Shown here one piece after another: positions 7,438-15,023 of a DNA stretch of 37,829 bases. Every line of letters begins with the position of its first letter. Position 1 is the first letter of the stretch. Under the pieces are notes generated by a model that was not told the origin of the DNA, searched no databases, and was given only the letters and a program-made list of their open reading frames with translations. The position numbers were made by a program, and so were the translations under genes. The DNA is from Thermoanaerobaculia bacterium. Its GTDB lineage: Bacteria; Acidobacteriota; Thermoanaerobaculia; Multivoradales; JAHZIX01. The DNA is taken from positions 1 to 37,829 of the forward strand of contig JALXFE010000547.1 of the NCBI GenBank assembly GCA_027069135.1, written 5' to 3'.

Positions 7438-8361
7438 ATGAAGAAAATCCGAAGCATCGTCCTCGCGACAGATTTCTCGACTTCCGCAGAGCCTGCTCGA
7501 GATATGGCAGCGACCCTGGCGACCGCCCTCGGGGCCAAGCTACACCTCCTTCACGCCGTCGTCCTACATGGGGACGATGAGTATGGCCTGGCTCTACCGT
7601 TGGTGGACCTGGAGCGGCACGGCAATCGGGTGCACGCAGCGGCGGTCGAGCGTCTGGCGAATCTTTCCGAGTCGCTGATCGACAGCAGCCTGAACGTGAC
7701 CACGGCGGTTCGGCGATCTACCCATGCCGTTCCGGCAATCCTTGACTACGTCGCTGAGGTTGGAGCGGAACTCGTCGTTTTGGGGACTCACGGTCGGCGG
7801 GGCCCTGGACGCTGGTTGCTCGGCAGCGTCGCAGAAGAGGTTGCCCGGCGCTCAGATTGTGCGGTTCTGACCGTCCGGCGCCAGGAGGATTCCTCAGCAC
7901 CAAGCTCGATTCGGAATATCCTCGTTCCAATAGATTTCTCCGAGGCATCCATTGAGAGCCTCTCGGTAGCCCGTTCCCTGGCAGCGCTGTGGGGAGCCCG
8001 GCTCCATCTACTGCATTTGGTGGAACCGATGATCGTGCCGGGGCCCTACGGCATGCTACCGGTCGGTCAACCGATCACCCTGGACTATGACGTTCTGGCC
8101 CGACAGGCTCGGGAGCGGCTGGTCGAATTGATGGGAGCAGCGGGAGAGGAATCCTTCGAGGTTCAAGCCCGGATCGGTTCTCCCAGGGTCGAGATCGTCG
8201 AGGTCGCCGACCAGGTCCCAGTGGATCTGATCGTCCAGGCGAGCCGGGGTTTGACCGGCCTGTCACGGTTGCTCCTCGGCAGCACCGCCGAACATGTTCT
8301 GCGCACCGCCCATTGTCCTGTGCTCACGGTAAAGGTCCCACCTTCTACGAAGGAGGATTGA
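7438..8361 (+). CDS. Tandem-domain universal stress protein (UspA family)
   Basis: The product has 307 residues made of two UspA folds (about 1-147 and 157-302). Domain 1 begins IRSIVLATDFS and contains the nucleotide-binding signature G-x2-G-x9-G-S (GTHGRRGPGRWLLGS). Domain 2 begins IRNILVPIDFS and has the same pattern with Ala in place of the first Gly (ASRGLTGLSRLLLGS). Both probably bind ATP. Such proteins are cytosolic and accumulate under energy, redox or starvation stress. A GGAGG ribosome site lies before the ATG. The gene stands between a response regulator and the lanthipeptide cluster and appears to be its own transcription unit. Confidence 0.9.
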   Translation: MKKIRSIVLATDFSTSAEPARDMAATLATALGAKLHLLHAVVLHGDDEYGLALPLVDLERHGNRVHAAAVERLANLSESLIDSSLNVTTAVRRSTHAVPAILDYVAEVGAELVVLGTHGRRGPGRWLLGSVAEEVARRSDCAVLTVRRQEDSSAPSSIRNILVPIDFSEASIESLSVARSLAALWGARLHLLHLVEPMIVPGPYGMLPVGQPITLDYDVLARQARERLVELMGAAGEESFEVQARIGSPRVEIVEVADQVPVDLIVQASRGLTGLSRLLLGSTAEHVLRTAHCPVLTVKVPPSTKED

Positions 8362-8707
8362 ATCGCTCCGCCGCGGTTCTCACATCTCTCGCCGTGCTAC
8401 CATAGGCGAGCTTCGATATCTTGAAGGCCTTCTCCAAGGCTTATGTTTGGGTCCTCTGCAAGTCATGGTTCCTGCTTCCGGTCGTCGCCTCTAAGGGGCG
8501 GCTCCGGAGAGTCGGGTCATTAGGGATCGTTTTGCGGTGGAGTGGATCTGCGATGCGCTGTTCTTCGAATCCGGGGGGCATTGAGCTCAACGAGCACCCC
8601 GACCTTTCCTCTGCTTCCCCAACGCCCCTTATCACCGCCAAGCCTCGACACCGGCTGAGCGCTCCCGAACGGTCCGCGATCTACGCTCTCGCCTCGAGGA
8701 TCACGGT
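8362..8707. other. Intergenic region before the lanthipeptide cluster
   Basis: These 346 bases should contain the cluster promoter. A 99-codon frame (8421-8720) ends inside the start of the LanB gene with an ATGA overlap, but it has no ribosome site, no recognisable domain and no precursor-like leader, so I do not call it a gene. No clear -35/-10 pair or hairpin was seen. Confidence 0.35.
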
Positions 8708-11569
8708 GTGCCGGGAATGACCGTCAGCACCTCGGCAGATCAAGCACCGGACCTTTCGACAGGGATCCTCTTTCCTCACGTCGTGTGCCGAGTCGCGGGC
8801 CTGCCGGTTTCCTGCTTGGAGCCTCTTCGGGCAGAGGAGAGCAGTCAGCTGTGGACGGAGATTCGAGGCCTCATCGGGCAGTTGGAGGGGCAGCGAGATC
8901 GATTGGTGCCCCGGATCTTCGAAGCCATTGGGAGGTTGGATGAGAGCTCCCAACGCCGTCCTCTGCTCAAGCTGAAACGGGATGTTCACAACCTCAGATC
9001 CCTGAGCACGGCGGCGATGGAGGCCGTCACCGCCCCTCGGCTCCGCCGAGATCTCGAGGTGTACCAGCGAGCTCTGGAGAGTCTCGAGGCGGCGCAGCGA
9101 CGATGCTCGCAGGTGTATCAAAGAGAGCTCGTCGCGGTCCGCTCGCGGTTCCAGCGCTTGGTCTTGAACGAGGACTTCCGTCGGGGTCTCCTGCTCTCCA
9201 GCAGGACCCTCGCGGCACAGCTGTCCCGCTACGTTCGGCTGGCCGCGGACCGTCCCGGTGCCAAGGGGCGACAGGTGGAACGCAGCCTCATGCGCTACCT
9301 ATCGCGTATGGTGATGAAGCCGACGCCCTTCGGTACCTTCTGCAGCCTCTTGGCGGGCCGTGTGGAGGAAGGGACACCCGCGGATCTCGGCATCGGCCAC
9401 CGGGCTCCTTCGAGGTTTTCCGGAGACCCCCAGCACAAGACGACCCACCTGCGGCTCAACAAGACCATCTACGGCCGCCTGCTCCCTTTGATGATCGCGC
9501 GGCCGGCGATCCGCCAGGAGCTTCGGGTCGAGCTCAACCCGACGCTTCGCGAAGAAGGGGATCGGTGGGTGTTCCTGGCGGCTGCCGGCGGCGCCGAGGT
9601 TTTCCAGCGATTGCCCCGAAATCCGGTCCTCGACCTCTTGGGTCAGCTCCTGACGAGGGGAGGCCCCAAGGCCCTGGCGGTCCTGATCTCGAGCCTCGGA
9701 TCCCATCCTTCGGTGGAGGCGAGCCCGGAGGAAGCGGAGGCCTTCGCCCTCAAGCTCATCGAGTTGGGCTTCCTGCGCTTCCGGGTCGGAATACCCGAGC
9801 AGGAAGTGGATTGGGATGCACCCCTGCGGGCTGTTCTCGAAGTCGTCGAGGATGAGCATGCGCGGCTCATCCTGCGCTTTCTTACACGATTGCGGGAAGC
9901 TGCCGAGCAGTATGAGGCCGCTGACCTCGATCGGCGCCGCGAGCTTCTCGAAGAGGCCGTGGCCCTGGTGCGAGGGATTTTCGAAGATTTGGGAGCCCCC
10001 ATCGCCGACAACGATCCCGCTCTGGGACAGCTGCCACCGTTCTTCGAGGATTCCGGGGGGGAGGCGCTCCTCCACCTCCAGGCGGCAGGATTCGAGGACG
10101 ATCTCCGGGATTACGTGCGCCGAGCTCTACCCCTCGCCAGTGCCCGGGGCGAGCAGGCGAATATGCGTTGTTTCTTCGATCGCTTCTACGGTGAGCGGGG
10201 GGAGGCCATGGTGCCCCTGCTTCGCTTCTACGAAGACTATTACCGCGAGCATTTCAAGGGTCATCTGGAGCGCCAACGCCCGGCGAAACAGACGGATGCG
10301 CCCACCCCGGCAGAGACGTCGGCAGAGCCCTACGACCTCTCCAATCCTTTCGGTTTGGACCTGATTACCCGGTTCCATCGGTCGAGGGTGTTCCTGGAGC
10401 GGCGAATTCAGGAGCGCTGGGCGGCAGCCTCGGGGGCCGAAGAGATCGAGCTCTCCCCGGGGGACCTGGACGCTGCGACGGCGAAGCTGCCACCGTTGAC
10501 GGATCGTTGCCGTTCGGTTTCGGTATTCGGTCACCTTCTGGAGGATTGGGGGCCGAAGGGGGAGCCGGGCCTGGTCACCGGGCATTGTCTTACGGGTTTC
10601 GGGAAGTATTTCTCGCGCTTTCTTTATCTCTTGCCGGACGAGGTGCAAGAAGCCCTTGTGGCGTCGAATCAGAGTCTTACGGATGAGTTGGTGACCGAAA
10701 TCTGCGGCGATGCGAGCTTCAACGCCAACCTGCACCCACCGCTTCTGCCTTGGGAGATGAGCTACCCGACGGGGGAGAGCGGGACGGCGGAAGAACAGAT
10801 CTTGGTCTCCGAGCTCTGGGTGGAGCCGGTCCCTCTCGATTCCCATCGCCTGCGGCTTCGGCAGGGGCCAAAGGGTCGGGAGGTCGTACCGGTCGATCTG
10901 GGGTTTCTCAATCCGCGGATGAGGCCACCGCTGTTTCAATTGTTGGCTCGGTTCTCGCCAGCGGCCAATTTTTCTTTGCCCTTGCCGGAGTTCTTGCCGT
11001 CGCCCCCCACGACTGCGGGAGCGTCTTCCCAGGTTCGCGTTCAGGTGCGGCCGAGGATCACCTACGGTCGGTTGGTTCTGGCCCGGCGACGATGGAAGGT
11101 CTTTTCCGCGGATCTACCCCGTCGCCTCGGTGCCGAGAGCGAGGCCGAGTTCTTCCTTCGTCTTCAGGAGTGGAGAGAGCAGGTCGGGCTTCCTTTGGAA
11201 GTCTTCGTCAAGGTCCAGGTTCTACCCCAAGGGCCGCCCGAGGAGCCCAAGCCGGAGGGCGAGGAGGAATCCGGGGAAGATGTGTCGAAGGGGAAGCCCC
11301 GGAAACCCCAACCCGAGAAACCCCAGCCCCAGAAATCCCAGCCCCAGATCCGGGAACACCTTTATAAACCCCAATATATCGATTTCTTCAATCCGATTCT
11401 GGCGGATCTCTTTAGCCGTCTGGGGGAGGGCCTTCCCGCCTTCATCGCCGTCTTTGAGGAATGTCTCCCGGCCAAGGGCCATAGGGTTCCGGCAGACGGG
11501 AAAGAGTACGCGACGGAGTTGGTGTTGCAGCTCGATTATCCGGAGAGCTCCGAGGGGGCTGCAAGATGA
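8708..11569 (+). CDS. Lanthipeptide dehydratase, glutamylation domain (split LanB, N-terminal part)
   Basis: The product has 953 residues. In class I lanthipeptide synthesis this domain uses glutamyl-tRNA to esterify Ser and Thr of the precursor. Family features: YLSRMVMKPTPFGTFCSL (about 198-216), LNKTIYGRLLPL, NANLHPPLLPWEM, DLGFLNPRMRPPLFQLLA, and PRITYGRLVLARRRWKVF near the C-terminus. The elimination domain normally fused to it is encoded by the next gene. At 953 residues it is longer than the usual N-terminal part; one addition is a Lys/Pro/Gln-rich insertion (about 855-885) between beta-rich segments. GTG at 8708 has GAGGA 7 bases upstream; an ATG at 8717 is an alternative. The 3' end overlaps the next gene by 4 bases (ATGA). 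Identification is by family motifs; catalytic residues were not mapped individually. Confidence 0.9.
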   Translation: MPGMTVSTSADQAPDLSTGILFPHVVCRVAGLPVSCLEPLRAEESSQLWTEIRGLIGQLEGQRDRLVPRIFEAIGRLDESSQRRPLLKLKRDVHNLRSLSTAAMEAVTAPRLRRDLEVYQRALESLEAAQRRCSQVYQRELVAVRSRFQRLVLNEDFRRGLLLSSRTLAAQLSRYVRLAADRPGAKGRQVERSLMRYLSRMVMKPTPFGTFCSLLAGRVEEGTPADLGIGHRAPSRFSGDPQHKTTHLRLNKTIYGRLLPLMIARPAIRQELRVELNPTLREEGDRWVFLAAAGGAEVFQRLPRNPVLDLLGQLLTRGGPKALAVLISSLGSHPSVEASPEEAEAFALKLIELGFLRFRVGIPEQEVDWDAPLRAVLEVVEDEHARLILRFLTRLREAAEQYEAADLDRRRELLEEAVALVRGIFEDLGAPIADNDPALGQLPPFFEDSGGEALLHLQAAGFEDDLRDYVRRALPLASARGEQANMRCFFDRFYGERGEAMVPLLRFYEDYYREHFKGHLERQRPAKQTDAPTPAETSAEPYDLSNPFGLDLITRFHRSRVFLERRIQERWAAASGAEEIELSPGDLDAATAKLPPLTDRCRSVSVFGHLLEDWGPKGEPGLVTGHCLTGFGKYFSRFLYLLPDEVQEALVASNQSLTDELVTEICGDASFNANLHPPLLPWEMSYPTGESGTAEEQILVSELWVEPVPLDSHRLRLRQGPKGREVVPVDLGFLNPRMRPPLFQLLARFSPAANFSLPLPEFLPSPPTTAGASSQVRVQVRPRITYGRLVLARRRWKVFSADLPRRLGAESEAEFFLRLQEWREQVGLPLEVFVKVQVLPQGPPEEPKPEGEEESGEDVSKGKPRKPQPEKPQPQKSQPQIREHLYKPQYIDFFNPILADLFSRLGEGLPAFIAVFEECLPAKGHRVPADGKEYATELVLQLDYPESSEGAAR

Positions 11570-12510
11570 AGGGAGCTCCCGAGGGCGGGTCCGGCGAGAG
11601 GGGTTGGTTGAGCGCTCACCTACATTTCGAGGGAGATCTCTACGGACCTCCGGCAGACGAGGTCCTGTGGCAGGTCGCGGAGCCCATGGTGCGCTCAGCG
11701 CTCCGGGAGCCTTGTGTGGACCGTTGGTTCTTTCTTCGCTACAACCAGCCTTCGAGCCATCTCCGGCTGCGCTTGGGGCTCACATCTACAGTGCATCTCG
11801 AAGCCGTCCGGGAGAGGATCGAAGCCGTTTTCGAAAGCCATCCGCAGGAATCCGGCAAGGCCGCCGTGACGGACTTGCGATGGGTGCCCTACGAGCCCGA
11901 GTGGGATCGCTACGGCGGGCCTTTCGGAGTCGCGTTGGCGGAGGATCTCTTCCATCGCTCGAGTGAGACGGCCCTCGCGTTGCTGCGCAAGGTGGCCGCG
12001 GACGACCGACCTACTCGGCTGGGCAAAGCCATGCTCGCCATGTTGGTGCTGATTCATGGCTACACACCCCAACGCCGTCGCGCCGCCGCTTTTTCTAGAT
12101 CCTACGGTTACGGCTACTTGCACTCCCTGGTTCCCGATCCCCAAGCTCAACAACGTTGGCTGGCCACCTTCGAGGCGGGCTTCGAACGCCAAGCCGGCGG
12201 ACTTTCGCAGTATCTGGAAGTGGCTTGGGAGGCTTTGGAAGACGGGGAGCCGATGACTCCCGAGCTAGATCTCTACCGAGAACAAATGGTGGCCCACGGG
12301 GCGCGCCTCCAGGCGGCGTGGGAACAGAAAAAGTTGAGCTCGGAGGGAGAGCAGTATCCGAGCTGGGAGGATTGCTTTCACCGAGTCGTCCCCGGCTATC
12401 TCCACATGATGAACAACCGCCTCGGGATCAGTCTTCAGGAAGAGTCCTACCTCTCGGTCCTGATTGACTGGACGCTCCGGCATCCCGAGACGATGAAACA
12501 GTTGATGTAG
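11566..12510 (+). CDS. Lanthipeptide dehydratase, elimination domain (SpaB_C-like, split LanB)
   Basis: The product has 314 residues. It matches the SpaB C-terminal / thiopeptide-type biosynthesis family: WLSAHLHFEGD at the start, then WFFLRYNQPSSHLRLRL (about 46-62), the signature of the domain that removes glutamate from glutamylated Ser/Thr to leave dehydroalanine or dehydrobutyrine. Later come WDRYGG and HMMNNRLGIS, also typical. It should work in trans with the preceding glutamylation protein, and the ATGA overlap with that gene would give equal amounts of both. Split dehydratases are known in some class I systems; as I recall, the pinensin cluster is one. The stop is followed by 72 bases and then the precursor gene. 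Confidence 0.88.
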   Translation: MKGAPEGGSGERGWLSAHLHFEGDLYGPPADEVLWQVAEPMVRSALREPCVDRWFFLRYNQPSSHLRLRLGLTSTVHLEAVRERIEAVFESHPQESGKAAVTDLRWVPYEPEWDRYGGPFGVALAEDLFHRSSETALALLRKVAADDRPTRLGKAMLAMLVLIHGYTPQRRRAAAFSRSYGYGYLHSLVPDPQAQQRWLATFEAGFERQAGGLSQYLEVAWEALEDGEPMTPELDLYREQMVAHGARLQAAWEQKKLSSEGEQYPSWEDCFHRVVPGYLHMMNNRLGISLQEESYLSVLIDWTLRHPETMKQLM

Positions 12511-12520
12511 AACGGTATTT

Positions 12521-12935
12521 CCCGAGGGAGGAGAGCCGATAGAAAGTATTGTTTAACCCCGACTTTTTGAAGGGAGAGATTCATGAAAAAAATGAAGCTC
12601 AGTCTCGATGATTTGAAAGTGGAGTCCTTCCAGACCACGCCGGAGGTTGCTGGCGAAGAAGGAACCGTCGTCGGCTACATCACCTGCGACCTGACCGTTT
12701 GTAACGAATGCGGTCCGGGCTGTGGTTCCACCCGACAGGCCAGCTGCAACGGTACCTGTGCCGCCAGCTGTAATGGCACCTGCGATCCCAGCTGCGGGGG
12801 TACTTGCTCTTCTACCTGCAGCGGTTGCGGTGGCAGCGGCGTGACCTGTTTGGGCTCCTGTAACACGGACTTCGCCTGCTTTATCTGTACGCGTTACCAG
12901 TGCTAGAGATCTGATAGATAGCTCCCTCCCTCGGG
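12521..12935. repeat. 11-base inverted repeat flanking the precursor gene
   Basis: CCCGAGGGAGG (12521-12531) and its exact complement CCTCCCTCGGG (12925-12935) bracket the precursor gene, one arm 52 bases before its start and the other 19 bases after its stop. The arms could pair in the transcript and isolate the small gene's message, or be chance in purine-rich DNA. Confidence 0.35.
12583..12906 (+). CDS. Class I lanthipeptide precursor (LanA-like, Cys-rich, pinensin-like leader)
   Basis: The product has 107 residues; a GAAGGGAGAG ribosome site precedes the ATG. Residues 1-31 form a leader with no Cys: MKKMKLSLDDLKVESFQTT, then EGTV. This resembles the leader of pinensin-like lanthipeptides (L-x-L-D-x-L-x-V-x-S-F-x-T). 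Residues 34-107 form a core with 17 Cys and 19 Ser/Thr, so nearly every dehydrated residue could find a thiol partner. Residues 54-79 are seven consecutive (S/T)-C-x-x units, Cys at 55, 59, 63, 67, 71, 75 and 79. The gene sits between the dehydratase and cyclase genes. The leader cleavage site and ring pattern cannot be read from the sequence; no GG or GA site is present, which fits cleavage by the cluster's subtilisin-like protease, not a C39 peptidase. Confidence 0.88.
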   Translation: MKKMKLSLDDLKVESFQTTPEVAGEEGTVVGYITCDLTVCNECGPGCGSTRQASCNGTCAASCNGTCDPSCGGTCSSTCSGCGGSGVTCLGSCNTDFACFICTRYQC

Positions 12936-12965
12936 GATTGTTTCGATAGGTCTTTCGGTTAAGCC

Positions 12966-15023
12966 ATGATACTGAGCCATGATGATGAGCCTCGGGAGTC
13001 AAGTGATTTGAAAGCCTCAGATTGTGTCCATGCGGCGTCTCGGATCGGCCATCGGGTTGCAGAGCAGGCCCGATGGCGAGGAGATCTGTGCACCTGGGAA
13101 ATCAAGGTCCTGGACTCAGGGCCGGGTCTTTCGACGGTAGGGAAGACCGCAGGGCCGGAGCTCTACCAAGGATCCTCGGGGATCTCCTGGTTCCTCGGAG
13201 AGCTTTTCGAGCGGACCGGAGAGGAGCCCTTCCGCCGAGGGGCCACCGGTGGGATTCTTCATGCGTTGGATGAAGCCGAGAATTTGCCGCCGGGGAGCTT
13301 TGGCTTTCATGGCGGAAGGGTCGGTATCGCCTGGGCTGCGGCGCGGCTGGCGAGGCTTCTCGAGAGACCGGAGCTCCTTGTGAGCTCCTGGACGATCCTC
13401 GAACCTCTGCGGGGGTCGGAAGAGCAGGACCAGGGCATTGACGTCATCAGCGGCGCCGCCGGCGCGATTCCAGCTCTTCTCGAGCTGGGAGAGCTGCTCG
13501 AACGGCCAGAGCCTGGGGAGATAGCCCGGGCTCTCGGGGACCGTCTGCTGCTCCTGGCGCAACAGGAGCCGGGTGGGTGGTCCTGGAATACCCTCCCGGG
13601 TACGTCGGTTCGCCATCTCCTGGGACTCGCCCACGGCACGGCGGGTATCGCTCTCGCCCTCCTGGAGTTGGCTCGGGCTACCGGCGAAGGCCGGTTTCTC
13701 TTCGCCGCCCAGATGGCCTTCCTGTACGAGAATCGGTTCTTCGACGAAAGGGTCTCGAATTGGCCGGATCTTCGGGACCAGCGCCTGGGCGAAGAGGTCC
13801 GCAGTGGTCGCCACGAGACCCTTCGGCAAGCGGTCCGAATCGGTTGGATGCCCCGATGTGAGACCCATTTCATGACCGCCTGGTGTCATGGATCACCGGG
13901 CATCGGGCTTTCGAGGCTGCGGGCTTATGAGCTCACGGGGCAGGAGCGCTATCGCCGTGATCTTCGCGCGGCGGTGGACTCGACCCTCGGCTCCATCCGA
14001 GGAGACGAATTACGAGCCGCAAACTTTTCTCTCTGCCACGGCACTGCGGGCAATTGCGAGCTTCCCCTGGCGGCTTGCCAGGTGCTCGGGGATCCTGTGC
14101 TTCGGGAGGCCTGTTTGGAGGCCGCGCAATATGGTTGGGAGACTTTTGGCAAGGATGGGGGGGGCTGGCCCTGCGGTACCCTCACCGGTGAGGCGGATCC
14201 CAGCCTGTTGATCGGTGAGGCGGGGATTGGAACCTACTTCTTACGTCTGGCGGATCCATCCCTGCCGTCACCCCTGTTGTTGCGTCCGAACCTCGCGCGG
14301 ATCGACCGGGAGGGCTTGGGCCCGGAGCTGCCGGGTTTTGAAGAATCCTTGCGGCAGGCGGAGGAGTTTTTTTTCGGCACCACCGCCGGTCTGTGGAGCC
14401 GGCTGCGACCGGATTGGAAGATCCCCCCGGAGCCCGGGGGCGAGGTGCCGCTGGTGGTGCCTCCGGTGGTTCACCGATATCGTGAGATGTGCCGTTTTCT
14501 GGAACACGCTGCCCCGTCGTCCAAGCTCCTGGAGGATGCCTTTCGAGTCGACCAGGAGCGCTATTTGTTGGCCTCGGCGGAATCGGATTTCACCCATGAC
14601 TTCGTCCGTGCCCTGGCGCGCTTTCGTTGGCAGGAGATCGATGTCCGGCAGGTTCGCTTTCGGCTCGCTTTCGGTGCAGCTCTGACCGAGACCCGTTGGG
14701 ATTGGCAGAGTTGGCCCGCCGAGGCCTCGGAGCCGCCAGAGGAGGAAGCCTACTTTCTTCTCCTTCGCCAGAGCGGCCAAGTGAGTGTGCGCCGCGTGGG
14801 GCCCTTCGCCTTTCTCCTGCTGGACTCGGTTCGGGGCCCAGCCCTATATTCTGAGATCCTCGAAGCGGTATCAGAAGCCTTGGAAGGGGCGGCTCCGGAC
14901 CCGGAAGCTTTGGAGGCCCAGGTCTTGCCTCAACTCCAGCAGCTCTATGAGATCGGGGCCTTCGACGTGGTCCTGCCCGAACAGGGCGCAAAAGAGATGG
15001 AAAGAGCAGTGGTCTCCGTATGA
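12966..15023 (+). CDS. LanC-type lanthionine cyclase with C-terminal extension
   Basis: The product has 685 residues. Residues 1 to about 440 form the LanC alpha-barrel that adds Cys thiols to dehydrated residues. Zinc ligands by comparison with NisC: Cys307 (WCHGSPG), Cys357 and His358 (LCHGTAGN). The acid/base residues correspond to Asp159 (DVISGAAG) and His223 (LAHGTAG). NisC-type enzymes end near residue 420; here about 240 further residues follow. Their last 80 (from RRVGPFAFLLLDSV to LQQLYEIGAFDVV) look like the winged-helix fold of PqqD-like RiPP recognition elements, which would bind a leader peptide; this is inference from pattern. The ATG at 12966 is the only in-frame one nearby; its ribosome site is weak. 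The stop overlaps the transporter start (ATGA). Confidence 0.88.
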   Translation: MILSHDDEPRESSDLKASDCVHAASRIGHRVAEQARWRGDLCTWEIKVLDSGPGLSTVGKTAGPELYQGSSGISWFLGELFERTGEEPFRRGATGGILHALDEAENLPPGSFGFHGGRVGIAWAAARLARLLERPELLVSSWTILEPLRGSEEQDQGIDVISGAAGAIPALLELGELLERPEPGEIARALGDRLLLLAQQEPGGWSWNTLPGTSVRHLLGLAHGTAGIALALLELARATGEGRFLFAAQMAFLYENRFFDERVSNWPDLRDQRLGEEVRSGRHETLRQAVRIGWMPRCETHFMTAWCHGSPGIGLSRLRAYELTGQERYRRDLRAAVDSTLGSIRGDELRAANFSLCHGTAGNCELPLAACQVLGDPVLREACLEAAQYGWETFGKDGGGWPCGTLTGEADPSLLIGEAGIGTYFLRLADPSLPSPLLLRPNLARIDREGLGPELPGFEESLRQAEEFFFGTTAGLWSRLRPDWKIPPEPGGEVPLVVPPVVHRYREMCRFLEHAAPSSKLLEDAFRVDQERYLLASAESDFTHDFVRALARFRWQEIDVRQVRFRLAFGAALTETRWDWQSWPAEASEPPEEEAYFLLLRQSGQVSVRRVGPFAFLLLDSVRGPALYSEILEAVSEALEGAAPDPEALEAQVLPQLQQLYEIGAFDVVLPEQGAKEMERAVVSV

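Noticed and set aside
8421-8720. A 99-codon frame just before LanB, overlapping its ATG as ATGA, considered as a second precursor or leader gene
   Set aside because: It has no ribosome site, no leader motif, few Cys and no domain. The overlap with an alternative LanB start is probably chance.
12700-12830. Possible short tandem DNA repeat inside the precursor gene
   Set aside because: The four-residue periodicity is clear in the protein, but codons vary between units, so it is not a fresh DNA repeat; it is better treated as a conserved peptide pattern.
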